Assembly: GCA_022747635.1 (NCBI GenBank)
Contig: JAKTNV010000005.1
Span: 85,970,969 to 86,034,968 of the forward strand
DNA: 64,000 nucleotides
From: Hetaerina americana
Taxonomy: Eukaryota > Arthropoda > Insecta > Odonata > Calopterygidae
Direction: 5' to 3'
How positions within the stretch are numbered: position 1 is the first letter of the stretch; the number at the start of each line of letters is the position of its first letter. The translations under genes were made by a program, and so were the position numbers. The notes under the pieces are model-generated. The model ran no database searches, had not been told where the DNA came from, and worked only from the letters and a program-made list of their open reading frames with translations. This document shows, piece by piece, positions 48,861 to 58,700 of this stretch.

Positions 48861-49056
48861 GAATGCACGTATCAAGGTAAGGGGATCTAGTTCCTTTCCC
48901 TATGAGGTCTGTGGTTTCCCAGGAATATCTTGTATTTGAAAATCCACTGAACTAGGGCATAGCTGAGTGTCATCAGAGACGTCCCAGGGAGTCGAAGCCG
49001 GACAACTCCAGTATCCACCTCAGTTCTCTATCCATTAGACTAATACGTCTCCCTGT
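48861..49056 (-). repeat. tRNA-derived SINE (family A), 3'-truncated or diverged
   Basis: Minus strand: ATTAGTCTAATGGATAGAGA (A box), CGGCTTCGACTCCCTGGGAC (B box), ATATTCCTGGGAAACCACAG, GGAAAGGAACTAGATCCCCT and a CCTTGATACGTG end. These match blocks of the family A body; the final GATTACTG tail is not seen. Confidence 0.8.
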
Positions 49057-51043
49057 CCCATTCCCCATGTACCTTTTTCATCAGAAGCCTTATTAATCAA
49101 ACCCATCTCCTTTAAATCCTCCCCTCCAAACCTATGCTTACCACCCTTCCTGAGAATATGTCCTCGTGGGTGACCTCCTTCAGCCACGCTCCAAATTTGC
49201 TATCATCCAACCCAAGTCTCACACCCCCAAGAGTTAAATGAGCCATGTCCTAGTTGCTGTCACCTTCGTGAATCACGACATATTTCCCGTGGACAGTTTT
49301 AGATAGTTGGAAAAGTGAGCACCAAAGGCGGCGGATCCCATTGCGACAACGCGGTATTTTTCGTGGGATAGACCTGCGATTCAGAATTTTCATTTTCACT
49401 CCACCTCGGTCAAACGTCTCCTCCATCCGCTCCACATCTTAAACCTAAGCTAACGCCATCGAAACCGCATGTTTCATCATGTCATGTAACCATGCAATGC
49501 TTAACTCACCAATTTCTGCAATCGGAAATAAGATTGCGGAGAGCAAGTGTAGAAGTGACAGATTTAAGATTTTATTTTTTCTGCCAACAAGAAGTGATCA
49601 AAATAACTGCAAATGATTACAATGGGAGGGGGGGGGGGTTGGGTGGAATTTCTTAAAATTTTACACCCCCACCCAGTGCGTTTGCTTGTCTTGTTAAGTT
49701 GCCTAGCCTGTTATCCTTTTTTATTAAACATTAAGTTTACGTTCCACTCGTTAAAAACAGCTAGTCTAGTTTAGTGCGACTAGAGAAGTATTTTACCCTT
49801 ACACTCTACAGTGTATGTAGCTGTAGTGGATATTTTACCCAGTATTTGAAATATTTTAACATATTCGTCGACAACTAACACAATAAAAAACTTAACACTG
49901 ATATCGCATGCCTGGCGTGAAATCAACTTTTGCCACACACTTTATCGGCGACTTGTATGGTACCGTGTGGATGAAGATAACTACAAGTTATAATTTTGAT
50001 TTAAGAAGTGAAATTAAAATTGTTATATTACTCAATAGACGGATAAGTCGTGGTATCCCAGAGGATGCAGCGTTAGACTAAAGATTGGTCGGAGACAGGT
50101 TCAAAACATGGGTGCATCTGATAAATATAACTTCCCTTCCATGCCTGAATCCCTTAATTGTAAGGAAACGATTTTCTGAGTGCATCGCGAACATTTCCTC
50201 TCTGTAGAACCGCAGATGGGACAGGGAGAGGAGTGATTGGGACGGATCTGTTGACAGATGAGGAGAGTTGAGCAGCACATAATAAGATGAATCGACGGTA
50301 AATTCTTCAGCAAAATGAGATTTTCAAGATAAAGAAACGAGGATGAAAGGATATTTTAGAAACAGTAAAGAAAGAAGATATAGTCCATTATTAACGTGTT
50401 CGATAGATTATCACACATTTTGTTCCCCATATTATTCGATATCTACTTAAGCGGAAATTACATGACTGAAGTGTTCGAAAAAATAACGACATAATCAAGT
50501 GAGAAAGCTCTTGAGTTATTTTCAGGAAAATTAGGAACAGGAAAAACAAATTGCACGGCAAGAAAAGCAGTATAATAGAGATAGGGTGGGAGTCTAGTGA
50601 ATGAAGAAGAGAGAAGGCTAAGGGGAGAAATTCGAAGCAGGCAAGAAAACCGAATGAAAGAGATGCTGAGGGATGCAGCAACGGGATGTTTGACGACCGA
50701 ATGACACCCGTCGTGGGGAAAATACGGCGGGAAGGGGGTTGGAGTGAGAAGATTCGGGCTCGCCTGCGCGCACGCCTGGCTGTTCCTTTGACGCCGCCGC
50801 CGAGAGGAAGGATTCAGAGAGATATGACACCAATGAGGGCAAGGGAGAGGGGCGCCTCCCAGTCATGCCGTTTGGGAGGTGGAGGGGAGTCGGGAGGAGG
50901 GTGACATTAGTCCCGTTTCTAAGCACACTCATTTACATAACTTGCGCGAGAGATTTTTACGACCGTCGCCGCCGAGATATGCCGGCGCGGATAGGAAGCA
51001 CGGGCGAAAGAGCCTATTGCGTAGCCACGGCGACGACACGGCG
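49057..51043. other. Mostly unrecognised; possible tRNA-like head at 50045-50115
   Basis: Near 50045 TCGTGGTATCCCAGAGGATG and AGGTTCAAAACATGG resemble A and B boxes on the plus strand, perhaps a very old SINE head. A G run lies near 49626. A GC-rich block at 50690-51030 is open in several frames without motif. Confidence 0.35.
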
Positions 51044-51072
51044 AAAAAAAAAAAAATATATATATATATATA
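51044..51072. repeat. Poly-A then (TA)n
   Basis: About 12 A residues followed by alternating T/A, on the left side of a minus-strand SINE. Confidence 0.9.
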
Positions 51073-51117
51073 TGTCTATTTCGAATATACATGTGGGTGT
51101 GTATAAATATATCACCA

Positions 51118-51388
51118 TAAACACAGTAATTAACCAAAAAGTCGGTTTGGTAGGTGATGGAAAAGTTCACCCGGTAAAATGCACGACGGCGTGTGAAATT
51201 CCCGCATCAGGATAGGGGGGCCAATTCCTAACCCTGTGCCAATTATGGCTTCCCAGGAAAATCTGGCACCCATAAAAATCACATAGCTTGGGTAAAGCTG
51301 ACGGTGCCCAGAGAAGCTTGCCCGGGAATCGAACCCGGGGCCTCCGGTCAGTAGTCAAAAGCTCTACCCCGCCGACTGCCGCGACCTA
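51118..51388 (-). repeat. tRNA-derived SINE (family A)
   Basis: Minus strand: GGTCGCGGCAGTCGGCGGGG start, GGGTTCGATTCCCGGGCAAG (B box), TGTGATTTTTATGGGTGCCA, TTTTCCTGGGAAGCC, and tail GGTTAATTACTGTGTTTA. Flanked on both sides by TA-rich simple repeats, like the 53.8-kb copy, with which it shares the exact tail. Confidence 0.9.
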
Positions 51389-51410
51389 CATATGAATATG
51401 CATTATATTA

Positions 51411-51451
51411 TACATATATATATACATACATACATATTTATATACATATAT

Positions 51452-51535
<84 letters not shown>

Positions 51536-51545
51536 ATATAGTATA
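51411..51545. repeat. TACATA / (TA)n / (TG)n microsatellite
   Basis: Compound simple repeat directly preceding mariner copy 2. The TA at 51544-51545 is its left target duplication. Confidence 0.93.
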
Positions 51546-52877
51546 CTACCTTGATCAAAAAGTTCCCGGAATAACCACCGTGTGGCGCTCCCATCGTTCC
51601 GATTTGAGTTCTGTTTTTTTTTGTTAAATTGGTACATCTGTTGTTGATATTCCCTTTAAATCTTAGTGTCATAACTTGACATTTGCAAAAGTTACGTAGC
51701 CAAGAGTACATCTATCTCTGTGTGTGTTGGCGATTTTTTACAATTTCAGAAATGGATTTAAATTTGCAACTACGAACTTGTATTAAATTTTGCGTAAAAA
51801 ACGGATTTAGTGGCGCACGGACGTTGGAAATGTTGGAAAAGTGTTTCGGCAACGATTCTCTAAAAAAACGGTCGTTTACCAGTGGCACGAGCGGTTCAGA
51901 AGTGGTCGTGAGTCAATCGAAGATGATGAACGCAGTGGCAGACCATCGACATCGAAAGTCGGTGAAAAAATTGATAAAGTAAAAGAAATGTTGGTCAATA
52001 ACCGCAAATTAACCATCAGAGAAATAGCGGAGGACTTGAACATTGCCTATCGATCCGCCCAAGACATTGTGGTTAATGATTTGGGTTTCCATCGTGTAGC
52101 AGCAAAGTTGGTTCCAAAAGACCTCAATTTCATGCAAAAAAGAGACCGTGTTGACGTCGCAAAAGACATGATTTGCGAGGCTGAATCCGATCCCACATTC
52201 ATCAAAAGGATCATTACTGGAGACGAGACGTGGGTTTATGAGTACGACACGCAATCCAGACATCAGGCAAGTGAATGGCGTTCACCAAATGAGCCGAGAC
52301 CAAAAAAACCACGTCGTTTTCAGTCAAAAAAGAAGGCAATTCTGACGGTTTTCATGGATTACAACGGTGTAGTGCATCATGAATTTTTGCCAGAAGGCCA
52401 GACAGTAAACAAAGAGTATTATTTGGGCGTTATGAGACGTTTGCGTGAAGCAATTCGCCGAAAGAGACCAGAAATGTGGGCAGAAAACTCGTGGATTTTG
52501 CACCATGATAACGCACCGTCGCACAGTGCTATCATTATTCGTAATTTTTTGACGAAAAATGCAACAAATACCATCCAACAGCCACCGAATTCACCTGATT
52601 TGGCTCCCTGTGACTTCTTTCTGTTCAATCGAGTTAAAAAACCATTACGGGGAACGCGTTTTAGCAGCCGAGAGGAAGTAATGGAAAAATCGCAGGAAGC
52701 ACTGATGGACATACCGAAAACCGAATATAAAAAATGTTTCGAGGATTGGATCAAGCGCTGGCATAAGTGTGTTGCAGTCGATGGGGATTACTTTGAAGGG
52801 GACAATATAGATTTAGATGAATAAACTTGTATTTTTAATTTTCTGAATAAATTCCGGGAAATTTTTGATCAAGGTAG
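51546..52877 (+). mobile_element. Mariner element, copy 2 (1332 bp)
   Basis: Same ends as copy 1 (CTACCTTGATCAAAAA...), with TA at 51544-51545 and 52878-52879. About 1 to 2 percent different from copy 1 by eye. Inserted at the edge of a TA/TG microsatellite. Confidence 0.95.
51752..52824 (+). CDS. Mariner (D34D) transposase, same frameshift as copy 1
   Basis: Starts at ATG 51752 (MDLNLQLRTC). Frame 1 runs to an A7 run at 51862-51868, and the rest continues in the -1 frame to TAA at 52822-52824. The same domains as copy 1 are intact: HTH region with SGRPST, TGDETW, HHDNAPSHSA and SPDLAPCDFFLF. Between the two copies only about six residues differ (Q/L and A/S near the start, then G/R, R/H, R/K, M/I). 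A slip of -1 on the A run would join the parts exactly; an eighth A would do the same in the DNA. Neither copy has another defect. Confidence 0.92.
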
Positions 52878-52904
52878 TATGTATATGTATGCATGTGTGT
52901 GTGT

Positions 52905-53472
52905 GATAAATCGCACGGAGCGAGGTCAGATGAGTATACTATATGATGTAGGGAAAGGAAGTCATGTTGTTTTCGGCTAAAAATTGGCGCACTGAAATAG
53001 CAATGGCTGCATTAGCCAGTGCATTGACATGGTAGATAAACCAGTCCTTCGTCTCCTATAAATCGGGCCTATTTGCCGCACACTGTAACGCAATCTTTTT
53101 ATAACCTCCTAATAGAAAGCCCGATTAGTAGTTTGACCTGGTGGGACGAATTCAGAATGCACAAGCCCTCTCACTTCGAAAAAACAAATGAGCATCGTCT
53201 TAAGGTTTGACTTTACTTGACGAAATTCTTTTGGGCAACACGAGAATGAATTTTTCCACTGACTTGATTGTTGTCGACGGTCGTCCTCGACCGTCGACAA
53301 CATCAAGTGACTTTTCACCTTCTTTAAAACGGGAAAACCTTTTGTACCCTTGAGTTTTTCCCAAAACATAATCCTTGGTATCTGTTTTTAACATCACAAA
53401 AGTTTCTGCGGCGTTTTTCCCTATCAGGAAGCAAAATTTCACAGCGGCGCTCGGTTCAATTTAATCCGCCAT
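52905..53472 (-). pseudogene. Old mariner transposase corpse (different family)
   Basis: Minus strand from ATG 53472 (MAD, then an in-frame TAA). It reads KFCFLIGKNAAETFVML, RFKEGEKSLDVVDGRGRPST, then KTMLICFFEVRGLVHSEFVP, PGQTTNRAFY, VRQFLAENNMTSFP and YSSDLAPCDL. The segment with the first catalytic Asp is missing, there are shifts and stops, and the end is cut at the edge of a TG repeat next to mariner copy 2. This is a SETMAR-like mariner unlike copies 1 and 2. Confidence 0.85.
53262..53308. repeat. Short perfect hairpin inside the mariner corpse
   Basis: GTTGTCGACGGTCG and its complement around a TCCT loop, extended by ACTTGAT/ATCAAGT with one bulged T. It falls in the region coding the GRP linker of the transposase. 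Confidence 0.85.
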
Positions 53473-53698
53473 GACGAAAATCGAGGAGCACGCGAAATTG
53501 CTTCTACAAAACGAATTGTTGTGACTGAACACAACCTTACCAGACGACAACAATGCCTGCCCAGAACTCGGAACGATTTGCGCTGTATTTATTGAATTGT
53601 ATTCAATTATTGAAGAAATGCGTACTACGTACGCTCCGCCAACCGCAGCACTTATTTTTGCGTGTCCCCTCGTATATACTTGTAGAGATCAATTATTT
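53473..53698. other. No recognisable feature
   Basis: Short spacer between the mariner corpse and a TA-rich array. Confidence 0.45.
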
Positions 53699-53818
53699 TA
53701 TATAAATATATATATGTATATATATATATATATGTGTACATATACATATATATATATATATATGTATATGTATACATATATGTGTGTTTGTGTGCGTGTA
53801 TGTATACATATATGTATT
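53699..53818. repeat. TA / TATG / TGTG compound microsatellite
   Basis: Simple repeat on the 5' side of the best SINE-A copy. Confidence 0.93.
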
Positions 53819-53820
53819 AA

Positions 53821-54094
53821 GGGTCGCGGTAGTCCAGTGGGTAGAGCGTTGGACTGCCGACCGGAGGGTCCCGGGTTCGATTCCCGGGCAAGGCACTCTG
53901 GGCACCTGCAGCTCCACCCAAGCTTAAGTGATTTTTCGGTTACCAGGTCTTCCTGGGAAACCATAACCGGCACAGGGAAAGGAACTGGCCCCCCTACCCT
54001 GATGTGTGAATTTTCACACGCCGTATAGGGCTTAGTACTGGGTGATCTCTACCATCACCTACTAAACCGACCTTCGGGTTGATTACTGTGTTTA
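53821..54094 (+). repeat. tRNA-derived SINE (family A), best copy
   Basis: The tRNA-like head has an A box TAGTCCAGTGG (53830-53840) and a canonical B box GGTTCGATTCC (53874-53884), the internal RNA polymerase III promoter. The TTGGACTGCCGA segment resembles the anticodon arm of tRNA-Cys with altered anticodon, but the stem no longer pairs, so this is not a tRNA gene. The body has GTGATTTTTCGGTTACC, CTTCCTGGGAAACC, CCCCTACCCTGATGTGTGAA and TTTTCACACGCCGTATAGGG, and the tail is GGGTTGATTACTGTGTTTA running into TA repeats. About 274 bp; other copies at 34.7, 47.8, 48.9 and 51.1 kb. Confidence 0.93.
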
Positions 54095-54170
54095 CATATA
54101 TATATATGTATGCATATGCATATATATATATAAATTTATATGCATATATATAATATATGCATATATATAA
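54095..54170. repeat. TA-rich microsatellite at SINE 3' end
   Basis: CATATATA, TGCATATGCA and TATAAATT units directly after the SINE tail. Confidence 0.9.
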
Positions 54171-54715
54171 CTCCAGGCTAGGCCCAGCATTTCCGGACCA
54201 ATTTATCCGTACAGCTGAAACTTGATTTAATTCGCATTATATGCCCTTTTACGTACTTGGGCAGTTTCTCTGACACAGTGACGTCTGCGAGCACACGTAA
54301 TTCGGTAAAGAAATGGTTCGAGATCACAAAAAAATGCAGCGGCAGTTTACCGAAAAAATATTAACTATTTAAGTTAACTTTTAAAGCAATAATTTGAGAC
54401 TGTAGTCTTGGCAGCAGCTGTTTACAACGCATTAACATCTCCTCAGCAGACGGCATAAATCACAATGTGCGTTTGTAAAAGATAATAGCTAGATAAAGTA
54501 CGAGGTATTTTATTTGTCCCTCCTCGTAGACGTGAATGAATTTCATTTTAATTTAGAGCGAAACATTTGGTGCCATTTGCAAAAAAATTTTTTAAATGTT
54601 TTTTTTCAACCTCAGAAATTTCCATAAGTGCATATCCAAATCGAACACTGGTATATGCTAATTTCGGAATTTTTGCCCAATTTATGCAGAAAATTAGAGG
54701 CCTTTAAAAAAAAAT
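54171..54715. other. No recognisable feature
   Basis: AT-rich with A and T homopolymers. Confidence 0.45.
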
Positions 54716-54889
54716 TCCAAAGAAACTGCGGGAGATTCCGTAACAGTATTTTTTAACGGGGTCAGCTGCTAATATGCATTTCGATGAAACAATGTCAGAG
54801 TGTAAAAATCATTCGCCTTGACCGGACATTGAGGGATGCGGGTTCGGATCCCGGTCAAGGCGAATGATTTTTACACTCTGAAATTGTTG
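54716..54889. repeat. Palindromic SINE-B dimer, centre deleted
   Basis: Begins TCCAAAGAAACTG like the 55.4-kb element. Arms 54796-54825 and 54851-54880 are exact complements (core GTAAAAATCATTCGCCTTGA), extending outward with one mismatch. The 25-bp loop keeps only a piece of one tRNA-like head (GGGTTCGGATCCCGG). Compared with the 300-bp element downstream, about 126 bp of the two heads are missing. Confidence 0.88.
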
Positions 54890-55395
54890 CATTAGAGATC
54901 TTTACTCCGTACCGTCTCGACTTCATGTGCCCCCTAACGAAAAAGTAAAAAAAATAATTTATTATTAGGATTATCTATCTATTACACATAAAAACCAAAG
55001 TATGCATCAAATCACACAGAAATAACAGAGAAGGGACTGGGCAAAAACGAACACTAACCAAGTTTTTAGAAAATTCGGTTGCCACAGTCACCTTAATCAG
55101 GGTGACAATTCGATATGTATCACTCTGCTGAAAATGGAACGGAACTCAGATGGAATCATCGTTAAAGGTAATTATTTTTCTTTTATTTATTTCCTTTCGC
55201 GGTTCATTCCTCCTTTCGTCAATGAAAAATAAATTATCATTATAGAATGCCACGGTTGATATCCAAAATTGAATTAATACGCACTTGTTAATTAAAGCGT
55301 ATCTATTTATGCACATGCACACAAACATATTAAAGCCTATAAAACACTGCATGGAATAACTTAGTTCCGATACTCCCCATCATCAATTATGCATA
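54890..55395. other. No recognisable feature
   Basis: AT-rich spacer between the two palindromic elements. Confidence 0.45.
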
Positions 55396-55411
55396 CATTG
55401 TGCTGAAGCAT

Positions 55412-55711
55412 TCCAAAGAAACTGTGGGAGATGCCGCAACAGTGACTTTCAACGGAGTCATCCGCTAAATGTGCATTTCAATGAAACAATTTCAGAGTGT
55501 AAAAATCATTCGCCTTGACCGGGGTTCGAACCCGGATCCCTCAATGTTCGACAGAGTGCTTTAGCCAGTTAATCTATCGAGGCGCCCCCAAAATTTCAGA
55601 GTTTAAGAGGACGCCTCGAAGCTTAAGTGGCTAAAGCACTCGATAGGACATTGAGGTATCAGGGTTCGAACGCCGGTCAAGGCGAATGATTTTTACACTC
55701 TGAAATTGTTG
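55412..55711. repeat. Palindromic SINE-B dimer with 16-bp target duplication
   Basis: A minus-strand unit (about 55412-55590) and a plus-strand unit (about 55607-55711) are joined head to head. Each has a tRNA-like head with GCCTCGA and TCAAGGC acceptor sides (six of seven pairs), a D-arm-like GTGGCTAAAGC or CTGGCTAAAGC, a B box GGGTTCGAAC, and the shared tail GCGAATGATTTTTACACTCT followed by GAAATTGTT. The direct repeat CATTGTGCTGAAGCAT at 55396-55411 and 55712-55727 marks the whole 300 bp as one insertion. The anticodon loops have lost U33 and one stem is mispaired, so these are not functional tRNA genes. Confidence 0.9.
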
Positions 55712-55727
55712 CATTGTGCTGAAGCAT

Positions 55728-58700
55728 AATTTTTTATCATTACCAACGAGGGATTCAGTATAATGTGAGAAAGAGAGGGTGGGAGAAAGAGGGGCTGCTG
55801 GGGAAAACCGGGGGGAGGTGGCGTTCAGAAAAGGAGACACCTTGGTGACAAAAAAGAACGACAAGCGAGTGGGGGGGGGAAGAAATGAGGGAGGAAAGAG
55901 GGCGGCTGCCAACGTTGTCACGACGGTGTGATCACGGTCGGGGGTGGGGGTGGAGGGTGAGGGAAGAGAGGTCTTCCTTATAGATAGGGCGATGATGGAG
56001 GGAGCTCGCAAACAAGGAAGTAACGTCGCCGCCCTACCTCCTCCTCCTATAACCCTTGCATTAATGCCGTCCACGGCGTCACTCACGGAAGCACGCCCCA
56101 TGGGGGGGGGCCGAGAAAAGGCAGATGGGGTGTGGGATGGGCCCAGCGAGAGTGCGGCCGACGCACGCGTGTCACCGTCAGCAATGCCGGGCGGAGCGGA
56201 AGTGACGACGACGAGGTGAGAAGGGAGCTATCGGGCGAAACTCGAATGGGAACAACGCCGAGTGAATGGGGTCGTCACAATTGATAGCAGAAGGCGGGAG
56301 ATTAAGGCCCCACACAAACGCGCGCACACCCACACACCACACACACGGGAGCAGATCGATTTCTATCGAATGCCAAAACCGGTTCAACTTGGGAACGTCG
56401 ATCGTTTAACTAGATCTACACTTCCAAAATTAATGTATGCGACATAGTTTAAGACGCCAGCAACACCGAAATCAAATCAAAACAATCTTCGGATACTAAA
56501 TGAAGCAACAACTTAACGACAATCATTACAATGAAGAACGTATTTCGTGCCTAAAGTAAACAAAACATGTAGAATGGGACGTATCTCTCGCAAAAAACAG
56601 TACAAAAATGTGTTAGTTGCATATCTTTAAATTAAATACACACACTCGGGATATAAAGGGTGGTCAAATCCTTTCCTCATGCTACTATTCGTCGTCCTGC
56701 GCAGTTGTGGTTTCAATAAAAAGGACCACTTGGGTTTTCGACGATGTACCCCGCTAAAGCATCCCCGGGTCACTCCCTCTCGCCCCGGTGAATGACCGAA
56801 CCCATCGATCTACCACGACTAAGTATTTCAATAATCCTTACCTGTTCACGCTCGATTAATAACTCGATGCCGCGGGATTTTTTCGGGAAAGGTTGAGACG
56901 CCATGTTAATAACCTGGTCGGCATTTCACCTTCAAACTAATAGCGGACCTAGGTGGGTACCCATATATTCCATTTCTAATAATATCCCCGATGCCGTTAC
57001 AATCCGAGATATTACTGAAAAGAGAAAGGCAATGGCGACACATGCCTTTCCCTAAAGTATGCGAAAACAAAGGAACCAATTCCGCCACATGTTGACCTGA
57101 TTCGGAAACAAACGGTGTGCAGACCGTGAGAGCACCCTCGGAATGGTGAATAAATACAAGATGTTCTACACAATTGGGAGGATAAATTGTAAGGGCTTGA
57201 AAGGATTCCATTCAGGGTGACCAGTCAGTAAAATACAATATTTCAATAAAACAAAGCCTATATGCAATTATTCAGAAAATAGTTAGTTCAGTGGTTCATT
57301 CATCAGTGGGCATATACACATACAATTTTGATCAAACTTTGAGAAGGTTATACTTAAATACATAACATTCTAAAGAGGCGTATTTAGAAGAAAAGGTGCG
57401 AGTATTATGGCGTTGTTGTGTGTACACTGTTGAGTCGTGGCTCCAACAAATCTTGAGAAGTCGGAGCACGCGTGACCCACATTTATAGGTTCCCAGTTTT
57501 TGTCCGATGTGTTTCACCATCAGACATTTCATGATGTAATTTTAGATTAATAGAACATTTAAATATTTGAACTATCTACACAAAATTAAAGGAACGGGCC
57601 CAAAAAACGTTAAATTGGAGGGCAAGTACGCAAAGAAAGAGCCACTGGATATAACGATATAAATTCTAAATTCGCAAGGATAGGTTAAAAGTACCGCTGC
57701 CGGCCCACAAATACAAAGCACATCATGGGAATGCGAGCGACTTGAGTCAGCCATGTCGTAATACCACTGGCAAGTCATGCAGGAAATAACTTACGTACTC
57801 TGAACTCAATAATTCTTCTCTCTAATCGGTCAACGGAACTGTTATTATTCGAATAAGGGGATTCTATCTCTTGGACCAAGAATTGAACACATCATTCCTA
57901 ATGGCCGGCTTCCATTTTCACGGAATATAAAACACGCAAGACAAGAAGTAAATTCAGCAAGTAGGGTTAGCAAAACGGTGATTCGACCGACCGAGAGAGA
58001 GGGGGAGGGTGGAGTGCGAGTAGGGGACGGAACCTGCGCGGGAGTGGGATGATGAGGGGGGGGGGGGGGCAGGGGAAGAATAAATGGAAAATGAGGCGGC
58101 GCCAGGGAAAGAGGGGGAGGGGTGACTAATGGGTGGGACAAGGGGGGGCGGTTGAAGAGGCGAGGGAGGGGAGTTCGCTGATTCAACGCTTGATCGTGCT
58201 CACCGAGCGAGAGAAGGCGACGGACGGCTCCTTCACCTCCTCCTTCCCCCGCCTCGCCACACCCCATCCCCCCATCACTTAATGCCTTTCAGCACGAGAC
58301 GCGCAAATATACCAAACCCTCCCTCCCACGAATCACCTCCTGAGACCCTGGTTGTCCCCCCCCCCCGGAACACCCCCTCCCCTTAGCTCTTGTTCTTCTA
58401 CAAGGGAAGTCTCGCCAATCTACTCTCTCTCTCTCTCTCGAACTCCATACCCCTTCTTTGTCTCTCCCTCTGCAAAATAAAACTGAAGCGGAGCAAGGAG
58501 GGAGGGAAACCCGCTGGTTGCCCTTGCCCAACAAGCTTAAGGCGGTATTAGAACGACGGTGCTGGTACTATTTTGTTTTATACTATCACGATGGCGCGAA
58601 ATTGTCCCCCTATCCCGTTCCTTGAGTCTCATTTCACATTATTGCACGAAATATTATTCCACGAATACTTTATTTCGATCATTAAATATATATTTCACAC

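Noticed and set aside
53821..53893. Possible tRNA gene
   Set aside because: A and B boxes are good, but the anticodon stem does not pair and the segment continues into a repeated SINE body found at four other loci.
55609..55680. Possible tRNA gene (acceptor stem nearly complete)
   Set aside because: It lies within a repeated inverted SINE unit with target duplications; U33 is absent from the anticodon loop.
56906..57211. 101-codon minus-strand frame with normal-looking composition
   Set aside because: Does not match any family I recognise, and there is no flanking exon or TE structure.
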